NCBI GenBank assembly: GCA_022414725.1
Contig: CM039464.1
Location: forward strand, 29,913,358 to 29,977,357
DNA: 64,000 bases
Reading direction: 5' to 3'
Source of the DNA: Microglena sp. YARC
Taxonomy: Eukaryota > Chlorophyta > Chlorophyceae > Chlamydomonadales > Chlamydomonadaceae
Shown here: piece after piece, positions 1-12,400 of the stretch
How the letters are laid out: every line of letters begins with the position of its first letter
How positions within the stretch are numbered: the first letter of the stretch is position 1
Position numbers and translations under genes: made by a program
The notes under the pieces: model-generated
The model's database searches: none
What the model was told of the DNA's origin: nothing
What the model saw: only the letters and a program-made list of their open reading frames with translations

Positions 1-150
1 GATGGTGATGATGATGATGATGATAATGATGGAAATGGTGATGATGGCAATGATGATGCCGCTGCTGATGAAATTACGGATGATGCTCATGCTGATGCTG
101 ATGATGCTTATGAAGCTGCTGCTGCTGATAATGAAGCTGCTGCTGATGGA
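1..150. repeat. GAT/GCT trinucleotide microsatellite
   Basis: Imperfect GATGAT and GATGCT runs fill the left edge of the window. Open frames here are low-complexity (Met/Leu-rich) and are not credible genes. Confidence 0.9.
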
Positions 151-249
151 GAATGTGGTGGTTACATTTTTCTGGTGCCCTTTTGGACTCGTATTGTGCC
201 TGCACCTTGACCAGGTCAACGAGGACCGAAATACATCTTAGGCAACAAG

Positions 250-1925
250 AGCAAGCGGTCATATTCACTGGATGGGACAAAAAACCACCTCTGGTCATCC
301 CTGCCTCCAAATACAGCACTAGGTCAAGGGTGACGGATGCGCACTAGCTAGAGAAATAAGAAATGGTCATGCTAACTGGGACAACAACCCACCCCTGGTA
401 TTAGCAGCCTTCAAATAAAGCACTAGGTCAAGGGTGACGGATGCGCACTACCTAGAGAAATAAGAAATGGTCATGTTAACTGGGACAACAACCCACCCCT
501 GGTATTCGCAGCCTTCAAATACAGCACTAGGTCAAGGGTGACGGATGCGCACTAGCTAGAGAAGTAAGAAATGGTCATGTTAACTGGGACAACAACCCAC
601 CCCTGGTATTCGCAGCCTTCAAATACAGCCCTAGGTCAAGGGTGACGGATGCGCATTAGCTAGAGAAATAAGAAATGGTCATGTTAACTGGGACAACAAC
701 CCACCCCTGGTATTCGCAGCCTTCAAATACAGCCCTAGGTCAAGGGTGACGGATGCGCACTAGCTAGAGAAATAAGAAATGGTCATGTTAACTGGGACAA
801 CAACCCACCCCTGGTATTCGCAGCCTTCAAATACAGCCCTAGGTCAAGGGTGACGGATGCGCATTAGCTAGAGAAATAAGAAATGGTCATGTTAACTGGG
901 ACAACAACCCACCCCTGGTATTCGCAGCCTTCAAATACAGCACTAGGTCAAGGGTGACGGATGCGCACTAGCTAGAGAAATAAGAAATGGTCATGTTAAC
1001 TGGGACAACAACCCACTCCTGGTATTCGCAGCCTTCAAATACAGCACTAGGTCAAGGGTGACGAATGCACACTAGCTAAATAAATATAAATGTGCATGTT
1101 AACTGGGACAGCAACCCACCCCTGATCATCCCTGCCTCCAAATACACTACTATGTCAAGGGTGACGGATGCACACTAGCTAAATAAATATAAATGTGCAT
1201 GTTCACTTGGACAGCAACCCACCCCTGATCATCCCTGCCTCCAAATACACTACTATGTCAAGGGTGACGGATGCACAATAGCTAAATAAATATAAATGTG
1301 CATGTTTACTTGGACAACAACACACCCCTGGTCATCCCTGCCTCCAAATACACCACTATGTCAAGGACGACGGATGCACACCAGCTAACTAAATATAAAT
1401 GTGTATGTTTACTGGATTGGACATCAACCCACCCCTGGGTATCCCTGCCTCCCAATACCGGAGTACAACAAGGGGGACTGCTGCACACTAGATAAGACAA
1501 ATATAAAGTGTGTATGTTAACTGGATTGGACGTTAACCCATCCCTGGGTATCCCTGCCTCCCAATACCTGAGTACATCATGGGGGACTACTCCGCAATAG
1601 CTAAAAAATATGAAGTGTGCAACTTCACTTGGACAACAACCCACCTGGTCTTCCCTGCCTCCAAATCCACCTCTACATCAAGGGGTCCTGGTGCATATTA
1701 ACTTAAGCAGATACAGTGAGCATGTTAACTGGGACCCACCTAACTAAAATAGATACAGTGTGCATGTCGACTTGGACAACAACCTACGTGGTCTTACCTG
1801 TCTCCATATCCACCTCTACATCAAGGGGTGCTGGTGCATATGAACTAAAACAGACATAGTGTGCATGTTCACTTGGACAACAACCCACCTGGTCTTCCCT
1901 GCCTCCAAATCCACCCCCTCCTCCT
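250..1925 (+). repeat. Tandem array, period about 104 bp
   Basis: About 16 units of roughly 104 bp, each with the core GGTCAAGGGTGACGGATGC followed by ACCCACCCCTGGT and a CCTTCAAATACAG or CCTCCAAATACA segment. The left half is nearly homogeneous and the right half is progressively divergent. Each unit carries a short open stretch (LVIPASKY) ending in a stop. By analogy with the other arrays in this window it may be the repeated edge of an exon, but no parent exon was found. Confidence 0.85.
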
Positions 1926-3055
1926 TTCTTTGGCTTCCCCATTCGTCTATCCACAGCCTATGTAGGTGGCTTTAGGCTTACTAGCCTCACACCGGTCAGG
2001 TCAGACCAGACTAGCCCAGGTCAAGAATTGAACGAACTTCACTAATTATAAGGAAGGAAATATTTGGAGCCAGGGTTAAAGGAACGTGATCTCTGTGGGA
2101 AGTGCAAGAGAACTGGATGATTCGAGATGTGCTGCTGCTGCTGCTGCTGCTGGTCTGTGTGTGGGCGAGTCGTGACAAAAGAGAAAGAGAGAAAGAGAGG
2201 CGGGCCTGCGGGAGTAGGAACTGCGCAGCTCGGTTGAATGCAACACGAATCAGCGTGTAAAGCTTCCTACTGCTTTTACGTTGGGAAGAGTCTCCAAAAT
2301 CTGCTTCTAGCAACGCCGGACTTGCTGTCGATTCTTGCTGTCGCGCTGATCAGAATCGGCGCAATCAGGCGGGAATACGGGTCTGACAAGGTGCCAGCTA
2401 CCACCGACGTAGATGCCGCGGGGGCAAACGTTGCGATGCTTCCGAACCTCCCTGGCACTTGTAACACTTGCGACTTGTTCTGTTTGAGATTTCACGTGCT
2501 CCTTGTCGAGCCAGGGCGATGCCCGACATGTTGTCTGAAAAATGGCGCGCCCCATGCTATGCCTGACACTAAGTCAGTGAACTGCCTGTTGCGTCAAAAG
2601 TAACGACGAGCAAAAGTAACGACGAGCATTTCTAGAGCGTGCCGAGAGCAATGCAATCCACTACATTGACCTGGACAGCCCAGTGTTTCTACCTATAGTT
2701 TTGGGCCAAAACAACCTCACACCTCAGCTCCCTTGGCTGTTAGAAGGGTTGTGAGGAAGCAAGTCTGACAGCAAGAGGGTGGTGCCACAAGCCCTCACCA
2801 AGCCCAGCAGTCCAGACACCTTCATCAGCATTAGCATTGCCACGCCAGCAGGTCCGTCCTGACTCACTTTCCAACCTCGTAATGGTCAGCACTGATTTGG
2901 AATAGCTTCACACATTCCGAGGCACCTGTTGAGTGGGGGAGGATGAAACCGCTTGAAAAGCACAGGTCTGAGATCAGGCGGCGGGTGAAGGTGAGACAGC
3001 CACCAATCCTTGTATATCCACGCAATAAATATTTCGAAGATGCGCCAGGCTACAA
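1926..3055. other. Mostly unique sequence, no recognisable gene
   Basis: About 1.1 kb of lower-repeat sequence. It holds a short CTG run near 2130, a GAGA run near 2180 and a 16-bp direct duplication (AAAAGTAACGACGAGC) at about 2597-2628. Frames of 100-120 codons exist on both strands, but they show no domain, motif or repeat and overlap each other, so no gene is called. Confidence 0.5.
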
Positions 3056-4740
3056 AACATGACATTTGAACACCTTACATATACCCTCACCCTCACCCTC
3101 ACACTCACTTACACTCACACTTACGCTCACAAATATTGAGATATTAAAGAGAGAGACAGCCACGACATGCAAAACATATTTTAAACAGGACACGAATATA
3201 GTACAATAATAGTGAAAGTTTATATTACCAGAATATAGCACAAGAATAGTGAAAGTTGATAATACCAGAATACATTACCAGAATATAGTGCCAGAGTATA
3301 GTACAAGCATGTAGTACAAGTTTACCAGAATATAGTACCAGAATATAGTACTAGAATATAGTACCAGAATAAGGTACACGAGTGTAGTGAAATTCCTCAG
3401 TATGCTTCTGCTTTTGCGTGCTGTTGATGTTGGTCTAGCCCAACACAAGTATAGTACAAGCATACAGTGAATGTTTATAGTAACAGAATGCAATACAATA
3501 ATATAGTACAAGAATATAGTGCACGTTTGAAGTACCAGAATTCAAATTAAGAATATAGTATGTGAGTATAGTACGAGCATGTAGTTGACGGTTGTAGTAC
3601 AAGAATATAGTTCACGTTTATAGTACCATAATGCAATACAAGAATATAGTGCACGTTTATAGTACCATAATGCAGTACAAGTATATAGTGCACATTTGTA
3701 GTAATATAATGCAATACAAGAATATAGTACACGTTTGTAGTACCATAATGCAATACAAGTATATAGTACACGTTTATAGTACCATAATGCAATACAAGAA
3801 TATAGTACACGTTTATAGTACCATAATGCAATACAAGTATATAGTTCACGTTTATAGTACCATAATGCAGTACAAGTATATAGTACACGTTTGTGGTACC
3901 ACAATGCAGTACAAGTATATAGTGCACATTTGTAGTAATATAATGCAATACAAGAATATAGTACACGTTTGTAGTACCATAATGCAATACAAAAATATAG
4001 TACACGTTTATAGTACCATAATGCAATACAAGAATATAGTACACGTTTGTAGTACCATAATGCAATACAAGTATATAGTACACGTTTATAGTACCATAAT
4101 GCAATACAAGAATATAGTTCACGTTTATAGTACCATAATGCAATACAAGAATATAATACACATTTATAGTGCAAGTATGTAGTTGAAGTTTGTAGTACCA
4201 GAATATAGTACACGTTCGTAGTACCAGAATTCAATGCAAGAATGCGGTAATATGAGTATAGTACGAGCATCCCGGATCAAACGGAAAGAGGTGCGGGGTC
4301 TTACAGGTTGCTGGTTCGAACCCCATCAAGGTCACCCGGAGGGTCGTCGACCGGCATGGTAACTGGACTCTAGGTGTGATGTAAGCCTGTCCATCGCATA
4401 CTTACGAGCCGGTTCCCTTAACCCCACGTCCTTAGAAGTGTCATTGCGACATATCTTGGAAGTTAAGATTTATTTATTTTTATTTTTATAGTACGAGCAT
4501 GTAGTTGAAGTCCATATTACCAGAATAGGGTACACATTTATAGTACACGTACCAGAATACAATACAAAAATAGATTACCATAATATAGTGACATAATAGA
4601 GTAACATTATGTAGTAACATAATGTAGTACATGAGCATAGTTCAGGCATGTGGTACACGCTTATAGTACCAGAACACAATACAATATATATTACCAGTAT
4701 GTAGTACAATAATGTAGTACCAGAATACTTCTAGGTAGAT
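3056..4740. repeat. ATAGTAC-type tandem arrays, 39-bp core
   Basis: A CTCACC/CACTCA microsatellite (about 3080-3130) is followed by loose ATAGTACCAGAAT repeats. From about 3600 to 4180 there is a tight 39-bp array with the core ATAGTACCATAATGCA. Related repeats resume at 4485-4740 after an unrelated insertion at about 4266-4480. The 39-bp period is a multiple of three, which creates long open frames on both strands that are not genes. Confidence 0.9.
4266..4480 (+). mobile_element. SINE-like insertion with a tRNA B-box-like motif
   Basis: This segment interrupts the ATAGTAC array. GGTTCGAACCCC at about 4312-4323 matches the RNA polymerase III B box of tRNAs, and the segment ends in an A/T-rich TTTATTT tail. 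No good A box is visible, so it would be 5'-truncated. Parts resemble the segment at about 46985-47175, which keeps an A-box-like TGGCTCAATGGTAGAGC. The array resumes directly after it, as expected for an insertion. Confidence 0.45.
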
Positions 4741-4954
4741 CCACTGCCTAGACTTACAATCAAACCGACAGTTTAGAGTAATCTGAACACATGGCCCTTG
4801 AAGTTGCCTGATGATTTAATTTTATATATGATTCTTTAATACTGAGTCCCCCTGGCCTGGGGATCCTGTGATATTTCTGAGTTTGACTACATTAGATTTT
4901 TTTTTTTTTTTTATGTGTTACGCATATGTTACCAATTTGGTATCATATGATTCA
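4741..4954. other. AT-rich spacer, no gene seen
   Basis: Short unique AT-rich DNA with a poly-T run near 4896-4910. Nothing coding or structured was recognised. Confidence 0.5.
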
Positions 4955-5095
4955 GTCACTTAGTAGACGGTCAGGTCCAAGTTAAGGGGCTAAGCTGGCT
5001 TCAGTCAGTTCCATTGTTGCCACCTGCCGTTCCGTTACCAACACTCTCCGCCAATTTTCCTCGTCGCTTGCGACGCTGCATAGGACTTTAACCTT
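4955..5095 (+). mobile_element. Dispersed repeat family A, copy 1
   Basis: The right part ends in CCGCCAATTTTCCTCGTCGC and then TTGCGACGCTGCATAGGACT. CGTCGCTTGCGACG is a perfect 14-bp palindrome. Related copies lie at about 9050-9146, 25960-26110, 27425-27722 and, inverted, 32020-32165. No protein is encoded. The family looks like a short non-autonomous element. Confidence 0.7.
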
Positions 5096-5168
5096 CTACC
5101 TTTGCTTTTACCTTGTACCTTGTACCTTTTACCTTCTACCTTCTACTGTTTACCTTTTACCTTTGCAG

Positions 5169-5289
5169 GCTGTTGATGTTGGTCTGGATGAACATGATAC
5201 CCTCAAGGAGGAGGCGGAGGAGGCATCTGTCTTCCCTTCCTCGAAAGAGAAGGATTTGTATGCCAAACAACTCCACCAGCGTCGTGTTA
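5169..5289 (+). pseudogene. Partial upstream copy of gene 1 exon a (acceptor side)
   Basis: It follows the acceptor TTTGCAG and encodes a near-copy of the start of exon a ([20 protein letters not shown]...), then dissolves into CCTTTT microsatellite at about 5290 without a donor. It duplicates the intron 3' end, the acceptor and about 120 bp of the exon at 5384. Differences include DE for DQ, SS for SW and QRR for QHR. Confidence 0.85.
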
Positions 5290-5383
5290 CAACACCTTCT
5301 CCTTTTCCTTTTTCCTTTTATCTTTTACCTTTGCTTTTACCCTCTACCTTTTACCTTCTACCTGTTACCCATTACCTTTGCAG

Positions 5384-6670
5384 GCTGTTGATGTTGGTCT
5401 GGACCAGCATGAGACCCTCAAGGAGGAGGCAGAGGAGGCATCTGTCTTCCCTTCCTGGAAAGAGAAGGATTTATATGCCAAACAACTCCACCAGCATCGT
5501 GTTACAACAGCTGAGCGTGCGGAGCCCTCTCTGGCTCCGCCCACTAAGACCATCATGGAGCGAATCAACCTGCGTAAAGAGAAGGTACGCTTAAAATGTT
5601 TTTTTTGCCTGCTTGCTTGCTTGCTTGCTTGCTTGCTTCAGAGACTTTTTTCCGCAGTATATTACGATCGTAATATGAGACCCCGTTTTGACCCAAATGA
5701 CTAAGGCAAAAAAAAAATTGTAATCAGATTTCCTCTTTTTGATTAAAAAAATAAATCCCTTGCGTGCTTGCTTGCTTGCTTATATGGGCGCATTTCGTTT
5801 GTACTTGCATAGCCACCCATGCTCATGATTGACCCGCTTCCACTAAAACCATAATGGAGAAATTTCGTTTTTACTTGCACCAGCACCCTTAGCTCATGAT
5901 CCAGCTGCTCTCCACACACAGATCAAGAACCAGAATTGTTTGCTTTTTTGCTTGCCTGCCTGCCTGCTTGCTTGCTTGCATGGGCAAATTTCGTTTTTAC
6001 TTGCACGAGCACCCTTTGCTCATGATCCAGCTGCTCTCCACACACAGATCAAGAACCAGAATTGTTTGCTTTTTTGCTTGCCTGCCTGCCTGCCTGCCTG
6101 CCTGCTTGCTTGCTTGCATGGGCAAATTTCGTTTTTACTTGCACGAGCACCCTTTGCTCATGATCCAGCTGCTCTCCACACACAGATCAAGAACCAGAAT
6201 TGTTTGCTTTTTTCCTTGCCTGCCTGCCTGCCTGCCTGCTTGCTTGCATGGGCAAATTTCGTTTTTACTTGCACGAGCACCCAATGCTCATGATTCAGCT
6301 GCTCTCCGCATGCAGGTCAAGAACAATAATTGTTTGCTTGCATGCATGCATGCATGAGCAAATTTTGATTTTACTTGCACGAGCACCCTTTCAGGATTCA
6401 CCCCCCCATCCACCACACACAATGCTCATGATTCAGCTGCTCTCCGCATGCAGATCAAGAACCAGAATTGTTTCCTTTTTTGCTTGCTTGCTTGCTTGCA
6501 TGGGCAAACTTCGTTTTTACTTGCACGAGCACCCAATGCTCATGATCCAGCTGCTCTCCACACACAGATCAAGAACCAGACTGATACGGATCTTCTAGTC
6601 CAGAGGGAGAAGTATGGGATCAATGCAAAGGATCTTCAGAAGCTTGAGCGTAAGAGGAATGATTTCCCCC

Positions 6671-6711
<41 letters not shown>

Positions 6712-6805
6712 GCCTGTCTGCCTGCCTGTCTGTCTGTCTGTCTGTCTGTCTGCCTGTGTCTGTCTGTCTGTATGTCTGCCTGCCCCTCTATCTGTCTGTC
6801 TGTCC

Positions 6806-6849
<44 letters not shown>

Positions 6850-6884
6850 TCCTGTCTGTCTTTCTGTCTATCTGTCTGTCTGCC

Positions 6885-6933
<49 letters not shown>

Positions 6934-6966
6934 TCCTGTCTGTCTGTCTGTCTGTCTGTGTGTGTA

Positions 6967-7015
<49 letters not shown>

Positions 7016-7186
7016 ACGTCTGTCTGTCTGTTTGTACGTCTGTCGGTCTGTGTGTCTGCCTTTCTGTCTGTCTGTCTGTCTGTCTGTCTGCCTGCTTGTC
7101 TGTCTGTCTGTCTGTCTGTCTGCCTGCCTGTCTATCTGTGTCTGTCTATCTATCTATCTATCTATCTATCTATATCTATCTATCTT

Positions 7187-7245
<59 letters not shown>

Positions 7246-7262
7246 GTCTATCTATCTATCTG

Positions 7263-7332
<70 letters not shown>

Positions 7333-9153
7333 TCTATCTCTCTATCTATCTATCTATCTACCTGTTTTTTTGTCTGGCTGTCATTTAAGGCACCCCAATG
7401 TACACAGCACACCCTACTCCACCCTCCCACCACCACATATGACCATCCCCCACAATCTGGCACATGCTTGCAGAGACGATACAGGGTCAAGAAGCTGAAT
7501 TCGAACTGTCTGTCTGTCTGTTCATTTAAACATACATGTGCACAGCACACCCTACTCCACCATCCCACCACACTCGGGCACATGCTTGCAGAGACGATAC
7601 AGGGTCAAGAAGCTGAATTCGAACTGTCTGTCTGTCTGTTCATTTAAACATACATGTGCACAGCACACCCTACTCCACCATCCCACCACACTCGTGCACA
7701 TGCTTGCAGAGACGATACAGGGTCAAGAAGCTGAATTCGAACTGTCTGTCTGTCTGTTCATTTAAACATACATGTGCACAGCACACCCTACTCCACCATC
7801 CCACCACTCTCGGGCACATGCTTGCAGAGACGATACAGGGTCAAGAAGCTGAATTCGAACTGTCTGTCTGTCTGTTCATTTAAACATACATGTGCACAGC
7901 ACACCCTACTCCACCATCCCACCACACTCGGGCACATGCTTGCAGAGACGATACAGGGTCAAGAAGCTGAATTCGAACTGTCTGTCTGTCTGTTCATTTA
8001 AACATACATGTGCACAGCACACCCTACTCCACCATCCCACCACACTCGGGCACATGCTTGCACAGACGATACAGGGTCAAGAAGCTGAATTCGAACTGTC
8101 TGTCTGTATGTTCATTTAAACACGTACATGTGCACAGCACACCCTACTCCACCCTCCCACCACCTGCACATCTGACCTCCCCACACACTCTGGCACATGC
8201 TTGCAGAGGCTATACTGGACCAAGAAGCTGAATTCGACCTGTCTGTGCGTCTGTTCGTTAAAAAGCAAAAATGTACACAGCACACCCTACACCCTACTGC
8301 ACCCTCCCACCACACTCTGGCAGACGCTTGCAGAGATGATGCAGGATCAAGAAGCTGATTATGTATGATCTTTAAAACACACAAATGTACAACGCACACC
8401 CTACTCCACCCTCCCACCACCTGCACATCTGACCTCCCCCCTCACTCTGACACATGCATGCAGAGACTATACAGGACCATGAAGCTGTATTTGATCTGTC
8501 TGTCTGTTCATTTAAACACACAAATGTACAACGCACACCCTACTCCACCCTCCCACCACACACACATCTGACCTCCCCCCTCACTCTGGCGCATGCACGC
8601 AGAGACTATACAGGACCAAGAAGCTGAATTTTACCTGTCTGTCTGTCTGTTCATTAAAACACACACATGTACAACGCACACCCTACTCCACCCTCCCACC
8701 ACACACACATCTGACCTCCCCCCTCACTCTGGCGCACGCTTGCAGAGACGATACAGGACCAAGAAGCTGAATTTGACCGACCACTGGGCCTTGACGAGGC
8801 GATTGAGGATGATGATCGCTATGCAAGATTGCCAACTAAGTCTGTCATTGAGGTGAGTATTTTACATTGTGTGTTTTATTTGTGTATTTTATTTGTTTGT
8901 TTTATTTTATGATTTATTATTATTTTACTGGTATGACCGGGTCTGAGATAATATTTATTATGACTATTATTGTATTATTGAGTGTGTATTATTATTATTA
9001 TTATTATTGTTGTTATTATTTTTTTACATTTTTTTACCAACGACCGAGACGAAGCCTGACACGTCAGCCAACCATCTCGTAACTAACTGGCTTCGGTCAG
9101 CTCCATTCTATTACCAGGTGTCGACCCGCTGCCAACACTTACCGCCAAATTTC

Positions 9154-9212
<59 letters not shown>

Positions 9213-9362
9213 CTCGAGGATGAGGCTCGCTATGTAAGGTTGCGAATGAAGTCTGTCATTAAGGTGAGTGGATTACCATTACTGGTATTTATTTTATTTT
9301 ATTTATAGTTCTCTTCTTCAGCAGTGATAGAGCTCGTGGTGTGAGGATGAGAGAGAGAGAGA

Positions 9363-9422
<60 letters not shown>

Positions 9423-12400
9423 TGCTTGAGGATAAGGCTCGCCATGCAAGGTTGCCCACGAAGTGTGTCATTGAGGTGAGAGTATTGTCATTTTTTGATG
9501 TCCTTGTACATATACGTATAAGGATCCCCTTTATATCCTTACATATTTCTGTAAGTGCATTTATATATTCGTGGGGATTCCGGTTTAATTTTTTTATTTG
9601 TTCCTTGTATATTTCATGGGATTCCGTTTATTTTTTATTTGTTCCTTGTATATTTCATGGGATTCCGTTTATTTTTTTTTGTTCCTTGTATATTTCATTT
9701 GGGGATTCCGTTTTTTTTTATTTGTTCCTTGTATATTCCGTGTGATTCCGTTTATTTTTTATTTGTTCCTTGTATATTCCGTGTGATTCCGTTTATTTTT
9801 TATTTGTTCCTTGTATATTTCATGGGATTCCGTTTATTTTTTACATTTTCCATATGTATCCTTATGTGTATTTTTATGTGTTCAGATATTCCTTGTTTAT
9901 CCTTTTAAGTCCTGTAATACATTCATATATGCAATTTATATCCGCATCTCTTCCTTTTCATATTATTATACACCGCAAACCCATACCCAGTGCAACCCCA
10001 CACCCATCCTCTGATCTGCAGCAGTTGATAGAGGTAGTACCAGCATCCATGTCCATCGACCAGTTTGGTGCCATCCCCCGCCAACCCCACCCCACCCACC
10101 TCATACCCCACCACCCTGGCCCCACACCCCACCCAACCCACCACCCAAATCCCCCCTACCCATCCACCTGAAGCCTCAACCCCACACCCATCCTCTGTCT
10201 TGCAGGAGTTGATTGAGGAAGGGAGGATTCTCCCCAAGCCTGTGGAACCCGCATCCATGTCCATCGACCAGTTTGTTGCTAACAGGGACAAATTTCAAGT
10301 GCGTTGCCGAATTGGTGTTGTGTAGTGTTGCCAAAAGGGTATTGTATGGTGTTGTGTGGTGAGGTGTTGCGTGGTGTGATGTGGTGTAGCCAATTGGTGT
10401 TGTGTGGTGAGGTGTGGTGAGTTGTTGCCAACATTGACAAATTCAAGGTGCGTTGCCAAATTGGTGTTGTGTGGTGTTGCCAAAAGGGTATTGTATGGTG
10501 TTGTGTGGTGAGGTGTTGCGTGGTGTGATGTGGTGTTGCCAATTGGTGTTGTATGGTGTTGTGTGGTGAGGTGTGGTGAGTTGTTGCCAACAGGGACAAA
10601 TTCAAGGTGCGTTGCCAAATTGGTGTTGTGTGGGGAGGTGTTGTGTGGGGAGGTGTTGCCAAATTGGTGTTGTGTGGTGAGGTGTTGTGTGGTGAGGTGT
10701 TGCCAAATCGGTGTTGTGTGGGGAGGTGTTATGTGGTGTTGCCATATTGGTGTTGTATGGTGTTGTGTGGGGAGGTGTGGTGTGGTGAGGTGTTGCATGG
10801 TGTTGAGTGGTGTTACCAAATTGGTGTTGTATGGTATTGTGCGGGGTGGCGAGGTGTTGTGTGGTGTTGTGCGGTGTGGCCAATTGATGTTGTATGGTGT
10901 TGTGTGGTGAGGTGTGGAGTTGCCAAATTGATGTTGTGTGGTGATGTGTTGTGTGGTGTGGTGTTGCCAAATTGGTGTTGTGTGGTGAGGTGTGGTGTTG
11001 TGCAGTGTTGCCAAATTGGTATTGTGTGTTGTTACCAAATTGGTGTTGTGTGGTGTGGTGAGGTGTTGCCAATTGGTGTTGTGTGGTGTTGTGTGGCGAG
11101 GTGTTGTCAAATTGGTGTTGTGTGGTGAGGTGTTGTGTGGTGTTGCCATATTGGTGTTGTATGGTATCGTGTGGTGAGGTGTGGTGTGTGGTGTTGCTAA
11201 ATCGGTGTTTTATGGTGTTGTGTTGTGTGTTGATGCCAAATTGGTGTTGTGTGGTGAGGTGTTGTGTGGTGTTGCCAAATCGGTGTTGTTTCGTGAGGTG
11301 TTGTGTGGTTTTGTGTGGTGTTGCCAAATTGGTATTGTATGGTATTGTGTGGTGAGGTGTTGTGTTATGTGGTGAGGTGTTGCATGGTGTTGTGTGGTGT
11401 TGCGTGGTGTTGCCAATTGGTGTTGTGTGGTGTCGTGTGGTGTTGTCAAATTGGTGTTGTGTGGTGTCGTGTGGTTTTGTGTGGTGTTGTCAAATTGGTG
11501 TTGTGTGGTGTCCGTGTGGTTTGTGTGGTGTTGTTCAAATTGGTGTTGTGTGGTGAGGTGTTGTGTGGTGTTGCCAATTGGTGTTGTATGGTGTTTGTGT
11601 GGTGTGGGCAAGGTGTTTATGTGGTGTTTGTGCGGAGTTGCCGAATTTGTGTTTTGTGGGGAGGTGTTGTGTGGTGTTGTGTGGTGTTGCAAAATCCGTA
11701 TTGTGTGGTGTGGTGTGGTGTGGTGTGGCGAGGTGTTGCCAAATTGGTGTTGTGCGGGGAGGTGTAGTGTGGTGTTGTGCGGTGTTGCCAAATTGGTGTT
11801 GTGTGGGGAGGAGTGTGTGGTGTTGTGCGTGTTGCCAATTGGTGTTGTATGGTGTCGTGTGGTGAGGTGTGGTGTGGTGTGGTGTGGTGTGTTGTTGTGT
11901 GTTGTGTTGTGGTGTGGTGTGGTGCGGTGTGGCGTTGCCAAATAAGTGTTGTATGGTGTTGTGTAGGGAGGGGGTGTTATGGTTATGTGGTTGCCCTGTT
12001 GCCCCACGGAACCCAACCCAACCACCCAACCCAACCAACCCACCCCATCCCCACTCACCCACCCCACTTCCACCCACTCTGACTCCCACCAACCCCACCC
12101 CAGCCACACCCACCTCACCCCACTTTCACCCCACCCCACCCCACCTCACCCCACCCCACTCCCACCCACCCACCGGCCACCCAACGCACCCCACTACCAT
12201 TCCCACCCACCCCACTCCCACCTCACAGGGTACTTCCACACGCGCGCTTTTTGCGCGCTGGCGCGCTGCCTTTTTGAGCCCCACTGCGCGGTTCGCGCAG
12301 TTTTTTGCAACCCCCTGTGGGCGCAGCAAGCAATTTATGCGCTTTTTGCACTACAAAGCACAGTTTTTTTTATTTTTTCAAGTGCGCTAAAGCGCTGGCC

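Noticed and set aside
2011..2603. Possible genes on both strands (about 100 and 121 codons)
   Set aside because: No motif, no splice partners and mutual overlap; composition fits chance frames.
3542..4270. Overlapping frames of 180-240 codons on both strands
   Set aside because: Caused by a 39-bp array whose period is a multiple of three.
4300..4345. tRNA gene
   Set aside because: A B-box-like motif is present, but there is no A box or cloverleaf; better read as a SINE fragment.
6448..7647. Open frames of 200-400 codons rich in Cys, Leu, Ser and Val
   Set aside because: Pure translations of CTGT/TATC tetranucleotide repeats plus the 118-bp array; all three frames are open together and no non-repeat domain exists.
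5885..8745. CRISPR-like regular spacing of near-identical units
   Set aside because: Direct tandem repeats without unique spacers of constant length, in a eukaryotic intron, with no cas genes.
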